Assembly (NCBI GenBank): GCA_025594325.1
Contig: JANHCV010000007.1
Span: 1,240,001 to 1,304,000, forward strand
From: Blastocladiella emersonii ATCC 22665
Lineage: Eukaryota; Blastocladiomycota; Blastocladiomycetes; Blastocladiales; Blastocladiaceae
Length of the DNA stretch: 64,000 nucleotides
Direction: 5' to 3'
Part shown: positions 21,435 through 33,621 of the stretch, in pieces
Numbering within the stretch: the first letter of the stretch is position 1
How the letters are laid out: the number at the start of each line of letters is the position of its first letter
The notes under the pieces: model-generated
The model's database searches: none
What the model was told of the DNA's origin: nothing
Seen by the model: only the letters and a program-made list of their open reading frames with translations
Translations under genes and position numbers: made by a program

Positions 21435-22265
21435 GTGTGCCCGTCTGAGCGTGCCCGCTTGACGCTGCGCTAGATATGTTCTCTCCCCTTCCCTTGCGTG
21501 TGTGTCGTTTGTCGTTGTTGGTGTGATCCCATTTTGCTCCCCTTTGTCCTGTCGCTCTCCCCCTCGCATGTAATTGAATCCAAATCGCCTTGTACATCAT
21601 CATCGCTGACGAGAGTGATGCAGGGTCGGCGGCCATGGCCACGGCCAAGCACGGCGGCCGGGTCGTGCAGCGGGTCGTGGTCGCATGAAGCAAGCGCGGA
21701 AACGGAGCGGGCCGGCTCGCCTCGCCCGGCGTGGTCGACACACGCCCGCCTCACCTCGCCCTCTTCTCTCTCCCGCCCCCATCGCACTACGCACCCTGCA
21801 ACGTATCAGCACCGCACGCTACGGCCACGCTACGCTCCGCCTCGCAGCGTCGAATCTGCCTGCGATCGAGCCGGCCCGCCGCGCGTGCGCCACAACAGCA
21901 CGCTCGGCCGTTCGTTCGAGACATCGCGCGCCGCGCGCTCGCTAGCCCGCTCGGGCACCTTGTTTGTTTCTCCCGCGTGCGCCGCGCCGCGCCGCGACAT
22001 CATCAACACCTCCAGCGACGACGCAGTGCAGCCAGTCTGTCGCACGCGACGTCGTTGTGAGTGAGGTCCGCCCGCGCGAATCGTCGTCGTGGGTCTCCCC
22101 TCCGGGCTGCGAAGCTTGCCCGCGCACCGCGCCGCCATCGCGCCATCATCCACTTCATCGTCGCCGTCGCGTCCACGAGCGACCGCGACCGCGACCGCGA
22201 CTTGATTCGCTCGCTCGCCCTCAACGCAGCTCTCAACCCGCGCTCGCGTCTGAGACATCACCGCC
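21435..22265. other. Intergenic, homeobox 3' flank and giant-gene promoter
   Basis: No supportable gene. It holds the second copy of the 20-mer with GGCCATGGCC at 21627-21646 and C/T-rich leader sequence. A run of CGCGAC near 22180-22200 precedes the giant gene. Confidence 0.45.
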
Positions 22266-25200
22266 ATGGCGTCGGAACCCCGAGGACCGCCACCCGCCAC
22301 CGCCGGCATGCCGCCACCATCCACGCCCTCGCCGTCGCCGTTTGCGGCAGCGGCGGCACCCGCGCCCGCATCGCCGACCGTCGGATCGGCGCCATCGCCC
22401 AGCCTGCGCTGTACGTTGCGTCGAACGCTCTTGCTTGCCCATGGCGTCGTGTCTCACCTCACCCGCCCGTGCTGCGCGTGTCTGTAGACCTGCAGCGCGC
22501 GTCGCTCCCGGCACTCGACACGTCGTCGCCGCTCGGCACCGTCAGCCGGACCGGTTCCGAGCACGCCGGCACGCTCCCGCTGCCACCAGCTGCGCTCGCC
22601 GCGGCGCCCGCGGCGGCGCCCGCGACGGCCCGCCAGCGTACCGCGCTGTTCGAGGTCGGCCTCGGCCCGCGCCTCGAGCTCGACCAGGTCTACTGGAACG
22701 GCCTGCACGCGCTGCACCGCTTCGACGTGCGCAACGTCACCGCCGAGCCCATCGTCGTGCGCCTCCGCAGCAACCTCGCCGGCCAGGTCGCGTTCCAGCT
22801 CAATAACGAGAACTTGCCCGACTATGCCGATGAGGCCGAGGGAGGTGACGCGGACGCTGCTGCTGCTGCTGCGTCGTCGTCAGCGGCGGCTCCGGCAGCG
22901 GCATCCGCCGAGTCCGCGACCCCGACGTCTACCGCGCCATCGTCCGTGCCCAGCAGCTCGCGCGGCCGCGCCCGCGGCGCCAACGGGAACGCGCTCACCC
23001 CGCACCTCGCCGAGCCCGAGTTCCCGACCTACTCGGGCCCGCTCGTTCCGCCCTCGGCGCGCCGCCCGCCGCCCGCCCTCGCTTCCGCTTCGGCCTCGGT
23101 CGGTGGAAGCGCGCCCGGCACGTTCCGCCGTACCGGGCCCGGCTCCTCGTCCACGTCCTCCCTCGCGTCATCCTCGGCCTCGGGCATGTCGCTGTCCTCG
23201 TCCAGCGTCGACTCGCTCATGTTCGACCCCTTCGCCTCGTCCACGTCCTCGCTCGACGACTCCTCGACGGTTCTCCAACCGCCCGCCGTCCCGCCGCTCC
23301 CGACGGCGACGACGACGAGGGCTGCCGAGACGCCCGTCACGGCGCTGCCCCCGGCCACGCCGCGCGCCCCGCCGAACCCGCTTGCGCTCGTCTCTACCAC
23401 CAACACGGCCACCGCGGCCGCGCTCGGCGCCTACGCGTCTACCGGGTTCGGCGGCGCGCACGAGTTCAACCAGCTGTTCAATTTCGTCAACCACATTGAC
23501 GAGATCCGCCTCGATCCCGGCGAGTCGCGTAAGGTGATCCTTGCGTTCCTCCCCGAACCGACGCCGCCGGCGTCCACGGCCGCGGGGTCTGCGGGTGGGA
23601 ATGCGGGCGATGGCGCGTCGGTCGACGCCGACAAGCAGCCCGCGTCGAGCGTTGTGCCGTCAGGCGGACCGCCGCCTCTGCCCTCGTCGAGCGCGAGTGG
23701 AGCGAACGGCGGCGCCGACGACGACGCGTCCAGCACTTACGACTTTACCGAGGTCGCCGGCCTGCTCATGTTCTACGGGTACCGCACCGCTGCGCCCGCC
23801 GCCGCTGCAGCGTCCTGCGCCGACGAGCCCGCTGCTGCGACCGAGTCGCCGACCGAGCTCGTCCCGCGCACGCCCACCACTGCGACGACGACGTCGGGCA
23901 ACGGCGCGCCCGCGGCCAAGGCCGACTGCAACATCGTCGTCAAGCTCAAGGCGCGCGTGTGCAAGTCGGTGCTGTGGACCGATGTCGCGCACCAGGGCCT
24001 CCTGTTCGAGGACTGCGTGCTCGGCGGCACCTTCATCCGCGACTTCACCGTGTGGAACCGGTCCGAGATCGACCTGTACTGGACCCTCAACACGGCCGAC
24101 GTCTCGCACGCGCTCACGTTCACGGACTACAATACTGGTACGACTTTTCGGGATGGGGGAGAGTGGGACGGGACGAGACTGGTGCTGACTTTCGCGGTGT
24201 AGGCGAGCCGCTCGATACGACCAAGCCGATCCCGGCGTACTCGTACTGCCGCGTGCACGTCACGTACAAACCGAAACACCTGGGCGACTTCAGCTACGAC
24301 ATCCAGCTCGAGAACGCCAACGACGCCGAGAACGTCGAGGTGGCCCGCATCCACTGCGTCGTCCGGTCCGCCCTGCGCGACGAGTCCCTCGTCGTCCTCA
24401 GCGGCCACCAGCTCGACTTTGGCGACGTGTGCGCCGGCCAGTGGAACACGGCCAACCTCGTCCTCAAAAACGTCTCCGAGTCGCCCATGGAGGTCAAGTT
24501 CGCCTGCGAGGGCGCCGCCGCCGCCGACGTCCTCTTCAACGTCCTCCACCCGGCCTCGCTCGCCGACGCGTTCCTCGACCAGCCCGCGCCGACCGAGCGA
24601 CGTGCGACCGCCGCTTCGTCGCACGGGTACCCGCGCGGCAGCGCGACCACGGGTGGTGGGGGTACCGAGTCGGACGCGTACGCTGGCAGCTCCGGCGCCG
24701 CCGCGCTCGGCCACGGCGCGCCGACCGACGAGAACGGGAGCGAGGGCGACCCCGCGACCGCCGGGTTCGGCGCGCTCGGCCCGCTGGGGCTCGGCCTCGG
24801 CCTCGGGCTCACGGGCGACCAGCTCGCCAACGGCGGCACCGGCGGCAACGCGCGCCACCTCGCCGCCGCAGCCGCCGCCGGGCTCGGCGCCGACTGGGCC
24901 AACGCGCACCTGTTCCGCACCTCGTCGGCCTCGTCGCGCACCTCGTCGCCTATCCCGTCGCGGTCCGTCTCCGTCGACGTCTCGCTCGCCGACCTCGCCG
25001 CGGCCGCCGCCCGGTCCGGCATGCTCGGCAGCGTGCCGCCGATCCCGCCCGTCCCCGCGCTCCCGCCTCCGCCCACGGCGGTCGCGGCGCGGCGCGGGAC
25101 CGCGGTCTCGGCCCTTGCGGACGACGATGACGACGACTCGGATTCCGAGTCCATGGTCTCGACGCGCTCGATGCGGTCCGCCGGGTCGGCGATCGCGAAC

Positions 25201-28200
25201 GGCGGGCTCGGCGGGCACGCCACCGCGCTCATGCTCGGCGGGACCGGCGCGCCCGGCAGCACGCCCGCCAGCGGCGCCGTGTCCATGGGGTCCTCGGCTG
25301 CGGCCGCCGCCGTCGCGACCGCTGGGCCCGGCGGGATCCTCTCGGGCAGCATGGGCCTGTTCGCCGCCGCGGCCAACGCCGGCATGCTCATGAACGGCGG
25401 GTCCACGAGCGACCTGACCGGCACGCCGACGGGGACCAGCGCCGCGGGGAACGGCGCCGCGTCCAACGGCGGGCGCGGCGGCAGCAGCAGCGCGGGTGTT
25501 GTGAGCCCGCCGCGGCGCCGCGGCCCGCAGCACATCGAGGAGCTCGTGCTCAAGCCGGGCGCCGAGCGGACCATTGTGGTGTCGTACAACCCGGAGAAGG
25601 CCGGGTCCGCGACCGACTTCAACGCCGGGTCGCTCGTCAAGCGGTCGTTCCGCGTGGTGCTGCAGCACGACCGCGAGCGCAAGGTGATCCAGTGCAAGGC
25701 GCGCACGTGTACGTCGTTCATTGCCGTGGCGCCCAACGTGGTCTCGTTCGGCGACACGGATGTCGGCACGCTCAAGTCGCAGCCCGTCCGCATCACCAAC
25801 CTGTCGGACATTGCCGCGCGCGTCTCGCTCGCGTTCGCGTCCAAGGTGCTCAGCTGCCACCGCGACGAGATCCGCATCGCGCCGCGCCAGTCGGTCGAGG
25901 TCAAGATCGATATCTACCCGCGCAAGGTCAACCCGGACTACCGCAAGCAGATCACGGTCATGAACCTGCTCAACCGCGACAACGACCAGATCGTCGAGGT
26001 CCGGTCGACCAACATCGACAAGCAGCGCATCACCTGGCACTCGTTCTTCTACCGCATCATGACGCCCAGCTCGACCAACTACCTCGACTTCGGGTGTGTT
26101 GTCGGCAACCACTACGCGCTCCGCACCTTCAACGTCCAGAACATCTCCAACGCCAACCTCACCCTGCACATCACGTCGTCCTCCGAAAACGTGTTCCTGT
26201 ACCTCAAGCGCCGCACCGCCGGCCCGCGGCTCCCCGACCTCGCCGCTAAGAAGCTCATGCTCGGCGCCATCGCCGACCGAAAGACTATCAAGCGCACCCA
26301 CTCCGAGTCGCTCGTCGCCGCTACCGCCGCCGCCGGCACGCCCGCGTACCTCGACCTCGCCGTGTCGAAAAAGTCGGCCGCGGCCGCAGCAGCGGCGATC
26401 GCCACCTCGCCGTCCTCGGTCGCGGCCGCGGTCGCCAACGCCTTGGGTAGCGCGGGGACCAGCGGCGCAGCGTCGGCAGCGACCACGCGGCCGTCGTCGG
26501 CGGCCCCCGCCCGCAACGACGCCACGAGCGCGTCCGCGACTGCAGTGGCTGGCACGTCGGCGGGCGCCACCACGGCGTCGTCCAGCGCGCTCAACGCGGC
26601 GGGTCTCCCCGCGGGCGGCAACCCGGGCACCGCGGCCAGCGTGACGAGCGGCGTGGACACGCCGTCCGACAGCGCGCAGGCGACGCCGACGGGCGCCAGC
26701 TCGGTCGACGAGGTGACGGGGATCCTGCAGCGGCTCAACATCGCGACGCTGCCGTCGTTCCCAGCCAACCTCGAGGCCAAGTTCGTCCGGCTCACCATGG
26801 CCCTGCGCAAGTCGCTCGACGCCCTGATCCGGTCCGGCGAGCTCGTGCCCATCACGGGCAACCGTATCACGATCCCGCCGAGGACCGAGGTCGAGTGCGT
26901 CGCCGTCCTCAACGCGCCCGGCGTCAAGGACCGCCGACGCAAGCTCGACGCGCGGCTCCTGTTCGCGCTCGTCGACTTTGACGCGTCGGCGCTCCCCACG
27001 TCGCAGACGGTGCTCCCCGTGCGCGAGTTCCTCGTGCGGTGCGTCGTGTGCCCGTCGGCGCTCGAGGTCGGGCAGCGCAACATCAACTTCGGGAACGTCG
27101 AGCTGCAGACGTCGATGCTCAAGACCATGGTCGTGCGCAACAAGTCGGACGTGCCGCTGCTGTACGCGATCAAGAAGTCGGGCAGCATCGCGTCGGGCGA
27201 CGTGGTCCTGCGCAACCGGCTCGGCGTGATCCCGCCGCACGGAGCCCGCGAGGTCTCGTTCACGTTCCAGCCCAGCATGCCCGGCCTCTTCTTCGAGAAG
27301 CTCACGGTCGAGAACGTCATGAACAACGAGGCGTCGCAGGTCATCTCGCTCAAGGCCAACGTCCGCAAACCCGACGCCTTCTCGATCCACACCGAGTCCA
27401 TTGACATGGGCGTCGTCATGGTCGGCGAGGCCTCGGCCGCGCGCATCATCACCCTGCACAACACCCACAAGCACCCGCGCTCGTTCACGGTGCGCGCCGG
27501 CGACGAGGACGCGGCCGACGGGTCCGGCGGCGCCAACGCCAACGCGCTCCAGTGGGAGTTCGCCGTCCTCTCTTCGGCCACCATGGAGCACGGCGTCCAG
27601 GACGCCGAGGAGAAGATCGAGGCGCTCGAGCAGAAGCTCAAGATCGCCAAGCGCAAGGGCCGCAAGGACAAGGTCGATAAGATCACCGAGACCATCTCCA
27701 AGCTGCGCCGCGGCGCCGAGTCGTTTGTCTCGACCGCGCAGGACGACGAGGAGGGCGGCAGCAGCGACGCCAAGTCCAAGTCGCCCGCCCCGACACCCGC
27801 GGCGCCCGTCGTCGCTCCTGCCCCCGCGACGACCACGTCCGAGCGCAAGGTCGGCACCCTCACGTTGCCCGTCGAGCCTTTCGCCATCATGCGCATTGCC
27901 GTCTACGTGCGCCCGCGCCCGTGGGCCGCCGTCAACACCAACCCGGACACGGCACCGCCGCCGTCGACGCCCGTCCCGTACTCCGGGTTCATCTACGTCC
28001 ACCAGCACCGCAACACGGACATGCTCAAGAGGGTCGCCTACTCGTGCACCGCGTGCTACGACCAGGCCGCGTTCGACGCCGCCCTCGCGTCGCTCGAGCC
28101 CGAGGTTGCCGCGGCGACCGTCGCGCACCGCGCCCGCACGCTCTCGGAGCACGGCGCCGCCGCCGCCGCGCGGTCCGTTGTCGCCTCCGAGTCGACCCCC

Positions 28201-31200
28201 GAGCTCGTGCAGCGCGGGCTCGAGGCGCCCAGTGCGCCGGTGGCACCCGCATCGCCCGTCCCCGCCGCCGTCTCCGCGTCGGCGGCCCCGCTGGCGCCTG
28301 CAGCGACCACGCCGAGTCCCACGGCATCCCAGCCACCTGCTCCACCGCAGCCGGCCTCGAGCGTCGCCCTCGAGACACCCGTTGTGGATGTCGGCAAGTT
28401 TGTGATTGGGCAGCCGAGCTCCTTTTATTTTGTTCTCGTGAACCCGGGCCCGGCGGCAGGCGAGTACTCGACCGACGATCCCGCCGTCGCGCCCGCCGAC
28501 CAGCGCGGTTCCGTTACGCCCGGCGAGCGCCGCATCATCAACGCGTCCGTCACTCCAACACGGAGCGGGCGCCAGTCGTACTCGGTCACGGTCGCGACGC
28601 CCGGCAGCGCGGCCGCCGCGCAGCACACGTTCACCGTTAACTTCACGGGCGTGTACCGCGAGGGCCTCTCGTTCGCCGTCGTCGAGTCGCCCGCGACCGG
28701 GTCCGTCGCCGCGGGACCCGTCGTGCAAGAAGTCGACCTCGGGTACTGCTACAACACGAAGCGGTTCGCGGTCCGCGCCATCGTCGTGATCACCAACACG
28801 ATGCCCGAGCGCGTCGCTGTCAGCGCGGCGAGCACCCTCGCGCAGCAGGTGACGGCGTTTGCTGACCCTGAGTGCACCGCGCCGCTCGCCGACGCAGTCC
28901 TCGACCCCGGCGCGCAGGTCCGCGCGTTCCTCGCCGTCATGCCCAACCTCGCCCAGCCCACGCTCGCCATGGGGAAAAAGTCGCTCGTCACGTTCGAGTC
29001 GCGCCACCTCGTCGGCGGGTTTAAGTTCACGTCGTCGACGGTGCCCTCCGCCGCGACGACGGCGGCTGATGCGGCAGTGCCTGTGCTGGCGCCGGTGGCG
29101 GCCGAGGAGATCTGCTCGCAGCATCTCAAGTTCCAGGCGGTCATCGGCCCGTCCGTGTTCTCCGTGTCGTCGACCTTCATCAACCTCGGCTGCGTCGCCG
29201 AGCTCGCCGAGATCGGGACCCAGGTCACCGTCATCAACCTCAGCGAGCGCATGCCGCTCCACTACACGGTGCACACGTCGAACCCGGACCTGATCAAGGT
29301 CCACGACTACCCGCCCGTCCTGCGCGGCGCCGCCTCGGGCTCTGCCGGGTCGCCCGACAGCCCGCTCCCGCCGCCGCTTGACACGACCACGTCGCCGCGC
29401 GCGTGCGTCTCGCTCACCGTGTGCCCGCGCGCGTTCGGGTACCTGTGCGAGACGATTTACATCACCAACGTCAACTGTCCCGACCAGGTCACGGCCGTCG
29501 TCGTCACGCTGCTAGTCGACCCGCGCACCATTTCGCTCCGCGCGCCCGCGTCGCTCCCCGCCGCGCCCGAGGCCGCCGGGTCGACCAATTCGCTCCCGCT
29601 CGTCCAATGGGATCACATTTACGTCCACCCGCCCGCGCCGTCGGCGGCCGTCGCTGCCGCTGCAGCGGGCACCCCTCTCCCGGCGCTCGTCAAGGCGACG
29701 GCGGCTGCGGACGACGTGGCCGTGCGCTCGCTGCACTTGACCAACCGCACCGACCGCATGCTCCGCCTCGTCATGTACAGTGACTCGCTCGTCTCGCTCA
29801 CGGCCGAGCCCGCCGACGGCGTCATGATCGACGCGCCCGCGACCGCGTCCGAGCTCGCGCAGACGATCCCGCTGCTCGGTGGCCGCGGCCAGCTGTGCGG
29901 CCCCGTCATCACGGTCGCACCCGGCGTCGAGTGGTCGTGCAACGTCGCTGCTCCCGCGCCGCCCGCGCAGCTGTCCGACGACGACCTGCAGACGCTCCAG
30001 CTCGGCAAGACCGTCAAGGTCCGCGGCGTGCTTGCGCTGTGCGACCTCGACGCGCTCGCCGCGGACCAGCACGATGCGCACTCGTCCGCCGTCGTGGTCA
30101 AGGTCGTCGAGCTGATCGGCTACTACTGCATCTCGCGCGTCGAGCTCGCGGCGCCCGCCAAGCCGCCCGTCGCGGTGCAGGTCCGCCGCGGCGACCGCAC
30201 CACGTTCAGCGTCACGGTCAAAAACACGGCGTCTTGCCCAACGCGCCTGTGCGTCGGCGCCAGCACGCCCGCGATCCAGTACCTCGGACCCGACACGCTC
30301 GAGCTCGAGGCGTTTGCGTCGCTCGAGGTCGAGTTTGCCGTCGAGACGACCGGGCTCGCGAGCGGCGTCCACGACTGGTCCGTGACGCTGACCAACCTCA
30401 ACAACGCGGCCAACGAGCTCGTGGTCCCTGTCACGGCCAAGATCACGTCGCTCGACCTGACGGTCGCGGGCCGCGACCTCGACGAGAGCAACGTGCTCAC
30501 GCTGCCGTCGCTGCTCGTCCCGAACCTCGCCGGGTCGCAGATCGACAGCTGGTTCACGCTCGGCAACCCGACGGCGGCCGAGGTCCGGTTCACGGTCGGC
30601 GTCGAGCTGATCCAGCCGCTCACACCGTTTGTGCAGCTGCACGTGCTGAGCCGGTTCTCCAACTCGCCCATCAACTGGCTGACGCTGCCCGCGAACGGCA
30701 GCATCGAGGTCAAGGTCAAGGCCGTGACGCGCGACGGCGCCAAGCTGTCGGCCGAGAACTGCCCGCGGTGGCTGCTCGACGAGCGCGGGATCCAGATCGG
30801 CCAGGTGTCGGTCGAGAACGACGCGGGCCGGTTTCTCGTCCCGATCCGCGCGCAGCTCGTCGAGCAGTCGTGCTTCGAGGTGGACGCTGCGGTCCTGCAG
30901 CTCGTCGAGGGCGCCGCGCCCGCCACGCTCACCGTGACCAACCTGTCGCCGCACCACCCGCTCAACCTGAACCTCGGGCTCGAGTTCCTCCACGACGTGA
31001 GCACGTGCGAGGTCCGCCACCCCGAGTCGGTGCAGGTGCCCGCCGGGTCGACCGCCGCGGTCCCCGTCCAGCTCCTGCGGTCCGAGTTCACCGAGGCCGG
31101 CGACGCGCTCGTGCTGCACCTCCAGGACGCCGACAGCACCCGCCAGCACCGCAAGTCGGTCCGGTTGCGGTTCACCGAGGTCGTGCCCATGTCCGTCGTC

Positions 31201-33306
31201 TCATCGCCCACCGCCGACGAGGCGCCCGCGGACGCGTCGCTGCTCGCGGCGGGCTTGAGCGGCGGTGGCGCCGCGCCCTCGACGCCCGGCTCTGTGACAT
31301 TGGGCGGCGGCGGCAGCAGCGGACTCGCTGGCAACGGCAGCACCGTCGCTGCTTCTGCTGCGGGCGGCGGGAGCGCGGTTGCCGGCGACACGGGCGACTT
31401 TCTCGTCATCAAGGGCTGCTCGAAGCGCGGCCGCCTGTACGACCTCGATCTCGGGCAGCAGGACCTCGGTGCGGCGGCGACCGTCACGCGCAAGCTGGTC
31501 ATTGAGCTGCACCGCCCCGTCAAGTGCTCGTACCGGCTCCGCGCGGCGACGCCCGACTGCGCCGAGTGGCTGTCGCTCAGCCGCGCCGAGGGCACGCTCG
31601 ACCCGGCGGGCGTGCGCAGCCAGGCCGTGACGCTGTCGTTCAGCACCAACGTGCGCAACGTGTTCTCAACGTACCTGGTGCTCGAGAACCTCGACTTCCC
31701 GCACGACGTCAAGTACATCAAGGTGTCGCTCGAGGTTTTGGCGCGCGTCAACGTGCGCAAGGCGCGCGCCTTCGACCTCGTGTGCAACGGGCTCGACGAC
31801 TCGCCCACCATTGCGTACGAGAACGTCTTCTATGGCCAGGAGTACTCGTCGCGGTCGTTTACGATCGTCAACCGCGAGGCGATCCCGCTCGAGTTCACGT
31901 TCAAGCTCGCGGGCCTGCCGGCCACGGACCGCACCGAGGTGCTCTTCTCCACGTCCAAGTCGATCCCGAAGCTGTTCAAGACGGTCGTGGTCCCCGCCGA
32001 GTCGTCGACCCGCGTGTACCTCCGCCTGCGCCCGATGCGCGACCCGAACGGCCGCATGGTGCGCGCCGACGAGTATGCGGGCGCTACCACCGCCGCGGCA
32101 GGCGCGGGTACGACGCTGGTGTCTCCGCTGACGGCAGCAGCAGCCGCGTCGTCGTCGCGACCCGGCTCGCCCGAGACGTTCCTCGCGCCGCCATTGCTCG
32201 CCGACGGCGCCGGCGGGATGTCGCCGCTCCCCATGAGCCCCGTCACCGCCGCCGCGGCGCAGCAGCACTGGACCGCGGCGCAGCAGCACTGGACCGCGGC
32301 GCCGTTCACGGCCGACCCGGCCGACTCCGACCCATTGTCATCACAGCAGCAACAGCCGCCCGCGCTCACGTTCCCCGAGCTCGAGATCAAGGAGTTTGAC
32401 ATCATCGTCAACTGCCGGCTCGTGCGCGACTACCAGCAGATGATCCGCGTGTCGGCGACGTGCATGGCGCCAAGCATGCACATATCGGCGTCCGACGTGA
32501 CGGTGGCGGCGACGCTCGCGGCCGACGGCGCCTCGCTCATGTGCCCCGAGCCGTCGCAGGACCTGGTCGTGACCAACGTCAGCGGCGACGCGCGGCCGCT
32601 CGACCTGCAGGTCATGTCGGACATTCAGCTGTTCACGGTCGAGGTCGAGGGCGGGCAGCCCAACGCCCCGCTCACGCTCGCGCCCGGCGCGTCGATCCGC
32701 GTGCGCGTCACGCTCAACGGCGACGAGGCGGCGCGGCAGATCGACACGCTGCGGCGCGAAAAGTACTTCCAGGGGTACTTTGTCGTGTACAACCGCGGCA
32801 TGTGCCACGAGCGCACCTTCGTGACGGTCAAGCTGTCGCTCGGGTACCTGCCGACATTCAGCCTCGTGTGGTGGACCGGGCAGCGGTCGGCGACGTTCAG
32901 CGCGCTCGAGGCGCGCGTCGTCGAGTGCCTGCGGTGCGCCAACGCGGAGCCGTCGGCGCTGCTCCTGCAGGCGCAGCCGTGGCCGTGGCCCGGGTCGTGG
33001 CGCGCGGCAGTCGCAAGTGGCGCCGCCGGATACGACGAATTTTATTTCGCCGTCCGGTTCGCCGTCGACCAGCTCGTGTACATGGCGACGATCAGCACCG
33101 CGTCGGACCACGTCCTGCAGCTCGCGGCGCTCTTCTTCTCGGGGCTCATGGCGCACTACGACCCGGCGCTGCCCGGCGTGTGGCTCGACACGCTGCGCTA
33201 CTTCCTGACCTTCTTCACGGCGCCGCACCCGGTCATCGACTCGCTGCGGCGGCTGTACCTCTTCCGCGTCGGCCAGCAGCAGCAGCAGGGCGGCGGCGCC
33301 GTGTGA
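22266..33306 (+). CDS. Giant multi-ASH/MSP-domain protein, about 3,632 residues
   Basis: Three exons, 22266-22410, 22488-24137 and 24203-33306; all phases fit and both introns have good donors (GTACGT, GTACGA). The third exon alone is 9.1 kb. It encodes many Ig-like domains of the ASH/MSP/Hydin type, recognised by F/L-G-x-V then a V-x-N-x-S strand: LDFGDVCAGQWNTANLVLKN (near 669), VSFGDTDVGTLKSQPVRITN (1112), LDFGCVVGNHYALRTFNVQN (1227), INFGNVELQTSMLKTMVVRN (1561), IDMGVVMVGEASAARIITLH (1665), VDVGKFVIG (1994), INLGCVAELAEIGTQVTVIN (2258), with further candidates to about 3,400. Long Ala/Ser/Gly linkers separate them, and a coiled coil lies near 1735-1780. There is no catalytic or membrane segment. 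Such proteins usually sit on cilia, centrosomes or spindles (known for ASPM, SPD-2 and Hydin); a role here is inference. Confidence 0.88.
32257..32298 (+). repeat. 21-bp in-frame tandem duplication in the giant gene
   Basis: Two adjacent identical copies of GCGCAGCAGCACTGGACCGC plus G encode AQQHWTA twice within a low-complexity linker. This is a recent slippage duplication that keeps the frame. Confidence 0.8.
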
Positions 33307-33621
33307 TCCGCGCCCGCACCCGCTTTTTGACGACCTCCTCTTTTCCTCCCCCCTCCTCCCTGTCTCCATTCATCCCGCGTTTCTCTCTCCCTCCCTCTCT
33401 ACCTCCCGCATGTACCTGATAAACTGAGATATATCCATCCATCACGTAGCCCAACAGCATGACGCGTTCCGAGTGAAACCGCCACGCACGCGTTCTGACC
33501 AACGCGCACGCGCCGCTGAGCCCTCGGTCCCCCGCCACGTTCGCCGACGCAAACGAATGAATCTGTCTCTTGCTGCTTTGACATCAGGACTTGCTGCAAA
33601 GTAACTGCGTACCTCGGCACC
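33307..33621. other. Intergenic before the coiled-coil array
   Basis: 3' flank of the giant gene (C/T-rich) and promoter of array member A. No gene seen. Confidence 0.5.

Noticed and set aside
24127-29304. Open frame of 1,725 residues on the minus strand
   Set aside because: It is the antisense shadow of the giant ASH gene. The composition (runs of RRGRR, ERDRD) follows from GC3-rich codons on the other strand and no family motif is present.
30123-31811. Ser/Thr-rich minus-strand frame of 562 residues
   Set aside because: Antisense of conserved ASH domains; the low-complexity composition is a mirror of the + codons.
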